Notes under the pieces: model-generated
The model's database searches: none
Seen by the model: the letters and a program-made list of their open reading frames with translations, nothing else
Told to the model about the DNA's origin: nothing
In this document: in pieces, positions 55,284-64,000 of the stretch
Position numbering within the stretch: the stretch's first letter is position 1
How the letters are laid out: each line of letters begins with the position of its first letter
Translations under genes and position numbers: made by a program
Assembly: GCA_021234155.1 (NCBI GenBank)
Contig: JAJEKV010000514.1
Span: 1-64,000, forward strand
Length of the DNA stretch: 64,000 bases
Origin: Isoetes taiwanensis
Taxonomy: Eukaryota > Streptophyta > Lycopodiopsida > Isoetales > Isoetaceae
Direction: 5' to 3'

Positions 55284-57049
55284 AAGAACGAAGTTCTGGT
55301 TATTAAGCCGGCAAGAAGGAAGCAAACAAACTGGTAAGTGGAGAAAGCAAGGGCGACCGATTGACAGAAAGAGTTTGAAACTCTGCTTTAGCAGCAGTTT
55401 TGCCCATTTTTAAGCAGCAGAGCTATGGCCTCCGACATCATAGTTTGTTGCAAGCTATAAAATAGAATGTAGATTTGAACTCTAGCAGCATGCTCTTTCC
55501 CATAGTCAAAAGCACTGGCATATAATGAAACATCTTAAGAATCAATCCACCTGTCCTACATAAAAAACCCTGCCCTAACCAATCGACCTGTCCTAAGAAT
55601 CAATGTCATAAGAATCGATCGTCAACCCTATATAAAAAACCCTACTTTTATGCTAAACTGGTTGGCCCAAAATGAACCCCCACTCTGATTCCAGAATAGG
55701 AAAGCCAAGCATCACAAGCCTACTTGCAGAAGCCGCTCAACTCATCGCCGCCCTTGTGCAACCGAAAAACACAGACAATATAAAGCCAGACTAAAATAGA
55801 GCCTCCATCGATCTAGGACTGCAGACCACGACCCGTCCAAACCTGCATCTAACATGTTAAAAAAAAAAGGGAACTAGCAAAAGGGCAGGCTTGGGCAAAG
55901 GTTGGCAGTTCTAGATTGAAGTTTTCCTTTGTCAAACACTGCCATGGGAGTTCATGTTCAGGTTCAGATTGGAGAATTATGTTGAGCATTGTAACAAAAT
56001 GTTTGAGCAGCCATAATAAAGAAAAGCAACCATAAAATAGGTACCTTTTAGTAAATTGATTTTCCACAAACTTGAAATGTATTGTTAAGTCGTACTTGTA
56101 AACTTGAAATACCATACATAGATGGTACTTGTAAACTTAAAAGGCCAATACCAATATGTAGAAGTAACATTTAAATTATAAGACAATTATGAGCATATGA
56201 ATTCAACCTCAATGTATCTCTTTCGTGGCCTAGATCAACATCAATGTTTTTTGCCCTTGACTTGGTTATTGTTCTTTTCTATTGTATTCCGTGGCCTAGA
56301 TCAACAGCAATATTTTTTGTCTTGACTTGGTTATTGTTCTTTTCTATTGTATTTTGTGCCTTTGTTTCATTGTGCCTACTATGCATTGTATAACTAGTAG
56401 CACGTTTCTTTCTAACTATTTCTTCACTAGTATTAATTTGAGCCAAGATCACCCTTGCACTTGCAACATAACATGTTGACTCGTTCCAAAAAAGTCTAAG
56501 ATACAACAATTGAGAATAAAAAATAAATGATGTTTAATTATTGTTCAATGGAGAAAGATGTAGAGTTGGTGGACAACCCAATATAGGGTATAGAAGGTAG
56601 CCTTCAAAATAAATTTTTGCTTACAACATTTTCAAAGCTTTGTAATTTATTAGTTTCTGGATTTGTTTTTGCCTGTTTAAAATAATGAGTAGTCTTATCT
56701 TTACTACAAAATTCAATGGTCTTTGTAAAAAATTCGCCTCAAGTACTATGTACTAACTTCAATAAAACAAAATATTCGGCACCTTAGCTAACTTCTAAAT
56801 TGTGAAATTCGCCAAGTGTACGAAACTTACCAACTTCCAATTTTCCCTTAAGGGAACCCTGATCTTTGCTCTGCTATTGTCTTGGCTTCCTCCTGTGTCT
56901 ACCTCTTGACTCGATGTAGTTCTTCTTGCCTTGTTGGTCCAGTCATCATGCCTTTTCTATATTGACCCCTTATGAACTGGAGGAGTTGTTTGGTATACGT
57001 CCATCCTGCATGATGTTCACACGACATTCCCCTTTTTGGTTTGCATTCT
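55284..57049. other. Noncoding stretch with a 66-bp tandem duplication
   Basis: CGTGGCCTAGATCAACA starts copies at 56224 and 56290. No gene recognised; the minus frame 56279-56509 partly derives from this duplication. Confidence 0.5.
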
Positions 57050-58760
57050 AAATTTCAAAACGTGGTTGCATCATCGCACATTCGTGCATGTTGTAGTGGA
57101 GCATGTGGTAAGTTGTCTCGCTTTCTTATATGGTCCTTGTTCTTGTTTCAAGGTTGCACTCAATTTTCTTCATCCATTCCTCATCTTGGCATTGACCCCA
57201 TCCTCACTGACTCTGTATCATCGTCTACCAGTGTTTTCAATTGCATAATTGTTTTGTCACCTTATGAAACTTTTTTGTTCTTGTATCTCGGAGTCCCTAT
57301 CGTCTCGTTCCTGTGGGTTATGTTGTTCCTACTTTTGAAAGTTTGCTTTGACTGGTTATGCATGTAGGGTATATATTTAGGTTTTTGTCCTTGTTTATGG
57401 TAGTGCATTTCCGTTATAGTATTCACTGTAGTTTGCTGCTGGTACGTTGATTCTTCAATTTTGGTTCCAGGTGCTCTTTTTAGCTTGTTAACTATGTTCG
57501 GTCTTCATGTCTTCTCTTTTTATGCATTCCTAGGTGCATGATTTCAATCTTTCTTATTTATTATTATGGGGTTTGCATTGTCTTCATCAAAGTTTGCTTG
57601 AGTCTGCTATGCATGAATGATATAGGTTAGGTATTTTTGTTCTTACTTCCATAGCGTCTTGTCATTAGGTATTCCCTGTAGTTTTTTCGTACATTGGTTC
57701 TAGAGTTTTGATTTCATGTGCTTTGCTGGTGGCCATAGTTGTTGTTTGTGTTCGATTTTCATGCCTTCTTTACCTTATGCAGTCCAGTTGTCCCGAGTTT
57801 TCTTGGTCCCCTTCCCCTCTATTTGCATTGGCATCCTGCCTCATCTCATGATTGTTATATTGTTCCTGCCATCGAGTTGCGCCTTACAGTCTCTCGTGGT
57901 CTCGTGGTCTCAATCTATGATGGGGTTTGAGGGAGGTTCCTCTTTGTGTTGGATGATGATATTTGTGCATAAAGACCTTTCCCTAGAATGCTATGGTTCT
58001 CTTCTTATATAGAAGAGAACCATCATTCTAGGGAAAGGGACGCCAGTTTTAGCGCCAGCTCTCGTTTTGGACCCAAACTTTCTTTGGCACAAGCCTGCTA
58101 TAGCACATGCTTTCTTTAGCCCTTTCTCCCATAAAAGCCTTGTGTCTTCTTGCATTCCTCATCGACGTTTTCTCTGAGCTGAATCTTGTTGTTGTGTCGG
58201 AGTCCCCCCAACTCTTCCTCTGTTGTATGGGTTTTACTTTTCATTCAATGTTGGCGGATGGGCTTCTGCATTTTTCCCAGCATAGCACGTGGTGCTTTTA
58301 GGGGGCATCAAGGGAAAACCCCCCTGGGTCGAGCCTATATTTTCCTATCTTGGTGTAGCCCCATGGCTTCCGAGGATCCTCATGGATCATCTCTTCAAAT
58401 TTCAATATTGTGCTCTTGTATTTCTAGTCCAACTTTATAGACTATTGGCCCGTGGATGGCTCCTAACACAGTTGGCAGTCACATATGGTTAGGTCTTGCA
58501 ATTTGGAGTTCATTGATGTGCATGGAGCTGCTTTTTATATGCCTCTGAGTCGAGCATATATTTTCCTATCTCGGCGTAGCCCTGTGGTTTCCTAGGATCC
58601 TCATGGATCGTCTTTTCCATTTTGATATTGTGCTCTTGTATTTCTAGTCCAACTTTGTAGCTTGCTAATTCTTGGCCCGTAGATGGCTCCTAATATAGTT
58701 GACGATAACATCTTGTTTGGTCTTGCAGTTTGGAGCTCTTTATACGAGCGGTTTGCATAA
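57050..58760. repeat. Imperfect ~240-260-bp tandem repeats
   Basis: 57341-57535 and 57592-57790 align (GTTTGCTT...TATGCAT...TCACTGTAGTTT...GTGCT...TTCGATTTTCATG type). 58318-58500 and 58555-58735 align much better (GAGCATATATTTTCCTATCT, GGATCCTCATGGATC, TTGTATTTCTAGTCCAACTT). Frames through it are Phe/Leu-rich; a YLGV motif recalls LINE reverse transcriptase, but the rest does not hold up. Confidence 0.6.
57977..58037. other. Near-perfect 26-bp stem, 7-nt loop hairpin
   Basis: The left arm CTTTCCCTAGAATG-CT-ATGGTTCTCTTC (57977-58004), loop TTATATA, and right arm 58012-58037 pair fully except for a 2-nt bulge. It resembles a small foldback or a miRNA-like precursor, although plant precursors usually have longer arms. 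Confidence 0.8.
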
Positions 58761-59384
58761 GGTTGCTTTTTATACGAGCGGCCAAGAGGGACTCATGGAG
58801 CGGTATCTTAGCGAGACGGATTTGAGCCACTGCTTGGATGGATGGCGCGATCTGACTATTGCAGTTGTTGCAGTTCGAGAGCATTATAGTATAGAGACTT
58901 TCTGAATGTTCTATGGGCCTGAACTCATTGTACACAATTATCTTATATATCTGGTGGTCTAACTCGGGGTTGTGTTTGTTGTTTTACCCATGGATGATGA
59001 TATTTGTGTACTAGTAACAGTGCCCAGCGTTGCTGGGCATAAGTTGGGAGTGTGTAAATATTTTGACCACAATAAGAAAAGCATGCAGTAATAATTCAAA
59101 TTTTGTAACTTTTTGTTATAACAAAAACATCCAAAGATTTAACAGCATTTGAAAGAAACTTAGCTTCTTCATGTTAGATAGTGTTGCATCATTATATCTT
59201 AGAGCTTTTAAAACAACGCAGTCCTTGTTCATAGCAAGCCTGGGTGTGAGTAAAGTGTTAATCTGAGCAGGTTTAGGGGTTAGGCTATAGTCAAAGTCTA
59301 TCACTCTTTATGAGGTTGGGCATATGATGGGACATTGTAAATGATTAACTGGAGACATCACCCTCAGTACACATAACGATCGTA

Positions 59385-59640
59385 TCACACGGGGGGTTAC
59401 TCCGGGCAGCGAGAGCTGTCGGATGGGCATATTTGCCCTTTATTCCAAGATCTGGACCATACATAGCGATCCTCGTTTGTGGGGTATGCATGTACAAGTT
59501 TTTGTATACTGTATATTAAGGTTTGCAAAATACTCTAAGGTTTGAGAGAATGTACTTAATGGTGTTAATGGTGTTAATGGTAGTTGTGTGTTGATTGTTA
59601 TATTAAAAAAATTTTTGGGCCCTTCGGGCCCTAACTAAAG
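59385..59640 (+). repeat. Copy of the repeat that forms the 61-kb palindrome
   Basis: From CACGGGGGGTTACTCCGGGC to the terminal hairpin GGGCCCTTCGGGCCC it aligns with the minus strand of 61540-61070, including TCCTCGTTTGTGG and the (TTAATGGT)n part. A TACTAGTAACAGTGCCC...GGGCA hairpin lies further upstream (near 59010) and may mark another element end. Confidence 0.7.
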
Positions 59641-59920
59641 CAAACATAGGTAAATTTTATGGGCATAAATATTAATTACTAAAAAGCACAATAACATCAA
59701 TAACATCATGACAAACAAATTATTTCCATTGCAAACAACTATGAGTACATTTTGTGTAATCACCACGCCTGTCCCCTATGCCAAAAGATGCCCAGTTGAA
59801 CCGGGAAAGTTGTTTACAATTTGGCATTGGCATTCCATTGTAAGTTTGAAGCACTTTCTCTGCTCCGGAATGGGTTAAACCTTGCTGAATGATTGATTTG
59901 TTTCAACAAGGCTTCCACAT

Positions 59921-60115
59921 GCCCCAATTTATCGAATTAGATGGTCTGACAAGAGAGAAACGGAATGTAATGAATTATAAACCATCAACCTTACAATGGA
60001 ACCTGATTTATCAACCCAATTTACATACAATGCCCCAATTTATCGAATTAGATGGTCTGACAAGAGAGAAACATAATGTAATGAATTATAAACCATCAAA
60101 CTGTACACCTCGCTG
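59921..60115. repeat. 111-bp tandem duplication
   Basis: GCCCCAATTTATCGAATTAG starts copies at 59921 and 60032. They are nearly identical over about 75 bp, and the second runs into the PPR fragment. Confidence 0.85.
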
Positions 60116-60228
60116 CTGACTTCCAAGTCTTGAAGTTTTGTGCACTCTTGAAGAAGACCCAAAACAGTGTCTTTGGGTATAGGCATACCTGCTGCTGCAT
60201 CATCTTTGAGGACATGAATATGTAGCAT
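60100..60228 (-). pseudogene. PPR-protein fragment
   Basis: The minus frame IPKDTVLGLLQECTKLQDLE followed by VSSEVYS matches the plant PLS-type pentatricopeptide pattern (...LLKAC..L.DLE.G..VH). Only about one repeat remains. The left end is cut by the tandem duplication; the right end runs into a dispersed repeat also at 63.2-63.4 kb. Confidence 0.55.
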
Positions 60229-60530
60229 AATAACAGGGGGTTTTCTTTGTGTTTTTGTACGCTTTTCACTAAGGTTTTCCTATGATTTCGTGATGTATTC
60301 AAATGGATGTACTAATGCGTACATCTAGAGTGCACCATTTCTAAGCCATTGATTTTAGCCTTTTTTTTTTTCAATGGTCAACAACCAATGGCTCACAACA
60401 AAAGCCCATTTTTTGTTCGTGTGGTGCATAATGGTCAACAACCAATGGCTCACAACAAAAGCCCTCTTTTTGTGTGTGTGGTGCATAATGGGCACATGAA
60501 GGGCTTCAAGGGCGCATGTAGTGCAGTTTC
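60225..60530 (-). repeat. Dispersed repeat, inverted relative to 63175-63385
   Basis: The minus strand reads ...AAATGGTGCACTCTAGATGT ... AAGCGTACAAAAACACAAAG ..., matching the plus strand of 63175-63385. This copy has an internal tandem duplication of about 59 bp (AATGGTCAACAACCAATGGC, at about 60374 and 60433). Confidence 0.85.
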
Positions 60531-61059
60531 CTCGCCGGCAACACATTTCTTATCATAACTTTTGATCCAGAGCTCTGTTTCAGATGATTTTTATTGCTTT
60601 GGAAAGCTCTTTCCGAGATCTTTTTGATAGTGTATGATATGGATACGTTTGGTTAAGTTATCTATGCTAAAACAGCAATTTTTCGGCCGGGTTTGGTAGG
60701 CTTTCACATCCTACCAGCTGATTAATACAGGATTGCGCTATTGGATATTGTTTTATGGCTCATTCCGAATGAAGCTTGCAAAAAATTACCATGCATTGTT
60801 AGATTTTGAGGCAGTTATTAAGCAAATTCCAAGGCTTCTAGATCCTTGTGCTAACAAGCAGAAAAGTTTCCCACTTTGGTTTCTCACCACAAGAATCCAT
60901 GGAGGCCAAAGGCTGCTGTTAAATTCCAGTTGAAAAATGCTTGTGTATGGGTGTTGCAAACTTTATGACTTTCAGACTTTATGACTTTATGGGTATATGG
61001 GTGATGAAAGCCTCAAATGAATTCTAGTTTTTTTCTGGTTTGAATTCTAAAATTTTTGT
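60531..61059. other. Noncoding stretch
   Basis: No gene recognised; GACTTTATGACTTTATG is a short tandem repeat near 60970. Confidence 0.4.
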
Positions 61060-61710
61060 CACACCGGGGGGTGGGGGTGTGATGTCCCTAAGGCCCCGAA
61101 GGGGCCAAAAAAAATTTTTTGCAACACAAACCATTAACATCCAACATATAAAAATTAAATCCCCCAACACATAACAACCATTGACATTAAGAACCAACAC
61201 ATAACTACCATTGACATTAATTAACACAACCATTGGGTCCAACATATTTAAATTAAAATCCCCCTTAAACCCCCTTTGGTTTGGGTGCATATTCACCAGG
61301 GGGGTGACGTAGGGGCGAGAGCCCTCATAATTGTATTTTGCACGTACGAAATCAACACCATATAGTATTCCGCTTGAAATCTTATAGTATTTTGCGAATC
61401 TTGTTATACAGTATAGCAAATTTTGTACTTGCATACTCCACAAACGAGGAACTTTACGTACGGTGTAGATTAAGGAATAAGGGGTGAATATGCCTATCCA
61501 ACAGCTCTCGTTGCCCGGAGTCACCCCCCGTGTGAATATGCACCCAAACCAAAGGGGGTTTAAGGGGGATTTTAATTTAAATATGTTGGACCCAATGGTT
61601 GTGTTAATTAATGTCAATGGTAGTTATGTGTTGGTTGTTAATGTCAATGGTTGTTATGTGTTGGGGGATTTAATTTTTATATGTTGGATGTTAATGGTTT
61701 GTGTTGCTCC
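61060..61710. repeat. Palindrome with ~195-bp near-identical arms
   Basis: The left arm (61121-61315) and right arm (61512-61708) are reverse complements with only a few differences (AACACAAACCATTAACATCC on the left, GGATGTTAATGGTTTGTGTT on the right). The loop is about 195 bp and contains CGTACGAAATCAACACC near its left and ACGTACGGTGTAGATT near its right. The left end carries the hairpin GGCCCCGAAGGGGCC. Frames 61024-61617 (minus) and 61484-61744 (plus) are products of the palindrome, not genes. Confidence 0.9.
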
Positions 61711-63174
61711 GTCCTTAGCAATCTCTGTTGATAACAACAAATAGACATTCTAACTTGAACAAAATTGTATAGGAAAAAAATGCACCCACGATGAAAATAT
61801 CTAGCATTATAAAGTGCCCATGAGGCACTTGACACAAAACAGCAAGGCAGAAAGAAAAACCTTGGCCGAAATCTTTGTCTCACACGTCCATCGGGTCAGG
61901 TGCATTGTATGGCCATCTGAAAAAGAGCCAATTATCAGCTTCATTATGGCATATGAATTGCATCCAAATAAAGCATATTATATTGATGTACCAGCGAAAT
62001 GCAAGACTCATAATCCTCCTACTTTAGATTGTCAGATGTTGACCCATTTAATAATCCATTTATGCATGTTGCGCAAACGGTAACTAGCAAATCGTTTGCA
62101 TCCTAATAATGGTCATAAACCAAGTTTGCATGTTGTTTCAAGGATAGGGCCCTTCATTTTGCAAGACAAGTAAACTCATACCATGTGCAATGGAAGTATA
62201 ACATGGTTACCTTTTCTGCACTTCTTTATCAATAAAGAAGTTCTACAAGCTTCACTTATAGATGTTCTTTGTATTTTCTCACGCGATCTATAGTAGACAA
62301 AGCATGACCTCTGCATTCTTTGGAATATTAAAAGATGCTCCTTTACTCAAATCCTCTCCGAAACATATTACCAAAAGCTGTATGTGGAAACGATGGTACC
62401 CACTTATACACACTCGTTATTTAACAGTTCATGCTTCAATTGGATGAGACTAAGCAAAATGGCTGTCAATTTCGCATCTCCAAGAAACAAGTTGTTGGAT
62501 CATTTCGTCTCGCGTTTAGTGTTCACGGACACCGTCCTTTTTCGCCTATTATTTTATGAACGGAATAGTTTTCCAAACCCAATGGGCAAAACTGATGAGC
62601 CGCAAGCATTGGCACAAAAAAGTAAGATCCTAAACCTAAGACAGGATCGAAAGAGCCCAATGCGCGTTTTATGTTGCACGGGAAATGCTTAAGAGAAGAG
62701 AAAATAATGGGCAAAGCTACTAACCTCATCATCTTCTTTGTCCTGGTAGCCTAGCTCCATGGTAACCCCAGAAATCAAGCACTTTGGGCGCAGGCAGGAT
62801 CACCTCGCCGCTGCAGTTTAGAGCCTATGCAAAAGCATTCAAGGAATGCCAATGCAAGCTACATCCCCCTCGATTTTGAGGTCTAAACTGAGGTTTCCCG
62901 CAACCAGATCAAGGATTTGAAGTATGTATATAGAAAACGACCATACAATCCAAGCTGCTGATTCTCTGACCATGGCTTTAACATTTGTGTATTCTCTTCT
63001 AACGAATCGGACCCTGCTCATTTCTGCCTGCCTCTGTTCAGCTTCAGCTTCTCAAAAACAGTAAACGGGGCTCAGCATGTTCGAACCCTGCAGCATTGTA
63101 TTGCTTTCGATTCTTGCCTTCTTTCTTCTAACTCTAAAATAACCCTAAAACATGATGGCACGATGCTTGCATGC
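61711..63174. other. Noncoding stretch
   Basis: Several short frames (for example plus 62384-62692), none recognised. No repeat with identifiable ends. Confidence 0.4.
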
Positions 63175-63385
63175 AAAACCCTGAAAATGGCAACTAACAA
63201 AAAGAGGGCTTTTGTTATGAGCCCTTGGATGTTGGACCATTGAAAAAAAAAAGCTAAATCAACGACTAAGAAATGGTGCACTCTAGATATACGCATTAGT
63301 ACATCCATTCGAATACGCCATGAAATCTTAGGAAAACCTTTGTGAAAAGCGTACAAAAACACAAAGAAAACCCCCTGTTATTATG
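63175..63385 (+). repeat. Dispersed repeat, inverted copy of 60225-60530
   Basis: Same sequence as the minus strand of 60225-60530 but without the internal duplication. Both copies end at TTATGCTACATATT, close to the point where the PPR fragment starts in the other copy. Confidence 0.85.
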
Positions 63386-63411
63386 CTACATATTGGTCCA
63401 AACTTTTCTAG

Positions 63412-63590
63412 CCTTACATTTGAATATTATGGTCCAATCTTTTCAAGCTTTCTTTACCTAGGCAAAGTTGGAAACCACTTAGTGATACAACCAATTGCCT
63501 TACATTTGGATATTATGTCCAATTCGAGCATTGTTTATCTAGGCAAAGTTGGAAACATGTTAATGATAAAACCAAGTCACCGTTTGTGAC
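63412..63590. repeat. ~86-bp tandem duplication
   Basis: CCTTACATTTG(A/G)ATATTATG starts copies near 63412 and 63498. Each includes CTAGGCAAAGTTGGAAAC. Noncoding. Confidence 0.8.
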
Positions 63591-63599
63591 TTGGAATGT

Positions 63600-64000
63600 T
63601 AACCCATATTTTGTAATAGTGATGGAATGTTGTATCTTTTTTATGTTCTCATCTTCTCTACCTTGTCCATGGCACATCTTGCTACCATAGCACTCCATGA
63701 TTTGATATTATGGGACAAATGGCAAGCATCCTTTATATTCCCGCATCAACAATAAATAAACAATCTATTCAACTAAATATGTTACAATATGTCATCCAAT
63801 CTTTCACATGCAACCTTTAAGCAACTTGTGTTCTTAAAAAAAAAAGCACTTTATGCTTACAATTATCAATTGCGCGTGGCAATGGTAAGGACAGATGTAA
63901 AATGTTAATAAATTATCAGAAGCCCCTATATTTAAACTATAGTACCATATGCAAAAGACTACTATATTATGAGGAACACCTATATTCAAACTATAGTACC
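63600..64000. other. Noncoding end of the window
   Basis: AT-rich with a duplicated TTCAAACTATAGTACC-like motif near the end; nothing else seen. Confidence 0.4.

Noticed and set aside
57050-58500. LINE reverse transcriptase frames (YLGV motifs)
   Set aside because: Only a four-residue motif recurs, within tandemly duplicated Phe/Leu-rich translation; no catalytic or C-terminal motifs.
59000-59640. Helitron with TC start and CTRR end
   Set aside because: A hairpin is present, but the sequence after it does not give a consistent CTRRT end in the two related copies.
61024-61744. 197-aa minus and 86-aa plus frames that look alike
   Set aside because: They arise because the palindrome arms are reverse complements; no domain and no independent support.

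Overview
The window reads as nuclear DNA of a land plant with a large, repeat-rich genome. Evidence: an R2R3-MYB gene with the classical plant 133/130-nt first two exons, remains of an ERECTA-type LRR receptor kinase with plant introns, Ty1/copia and Ty3/gypsy relics, plant-type LINEs, MITE-like foldbacks and tRNA-derived repeats. It is AT-rich with few genes. A gymnosperm or another big plant genome would fit, but that is inference; no species is identified. All coordinates and comparisons were made by eye.

Layout. 0.95-2.4 kb: a complete solo LTR with a 5-bp target duplication. 2.4-12 kb: repeat-poor noncoding DNA with one copy of a dispersed repeat called A here. 12.08-16.92 kb: a very large imperfect palindrome with about 2.4-kb arms, each arm carrying a 178-aa coiled-coil ORF. 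18.05-18.98 kb: a GC-rich, intronless reading frame ending in a divergent histone H3 fold behind a long charged tail. It is followed by three tandem ~185-bp repeats, a TATA box and an unknown 125-aa ORF. 20.6-21.7 kb: an ERECTA-like LRR fragment next to the last exon of an N4/N6-type DNA methyltransferase relic. 22.46 kb: tRNA-Arg(CCG) with a damaged acceptor stem. 23.4-23.8 kb: six tandem hairpins. 24.3-25.7 kb: a stretch of different texture, possibly organellar in origin.

28.6-31.5 kb (minus): exons of an unrecognised gene. 31.86-32.93 kb: an array of tRNA-derived (SINE-like) units with self-complementary hairpins. 33.4-34.2 kb: a duplicated promoter plus first exon in front of a small four-exon gene. 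34.8-35.8 kb: a purine-rich satellite and a gypsy integrase relic. 36.2-40.1 kb: a repeat interrupted by a 3.3-kb LINE; an uninterrupted inverted copy lies at 50.8-51.35 kb. Between the two copies are the only clearly intact protein gene (R2R3-MYB, minus, 42.3-43.9 kb) and an ERECTA-like pseudogene (46.6-49.8 kb) broken by a foldback element and a second LINE.

52-55.3 kb: a MITE with target duplication, a 546-bp foldback and a compact copia element with both LTRs, primer site, polypurine tract and 5-bp target duplication. 57-64 kb: imperfect tandem duplications, a short near-perfect hairpin, a PPR fragment and a ~200-bp-arm palindrome.

The genes do not form a pathway. The most unusual items are the H3-fold reading frame, the SINE/hairpin array, the giant palindrome, the duplicated-promoter small gene and the methyltransferase relic.
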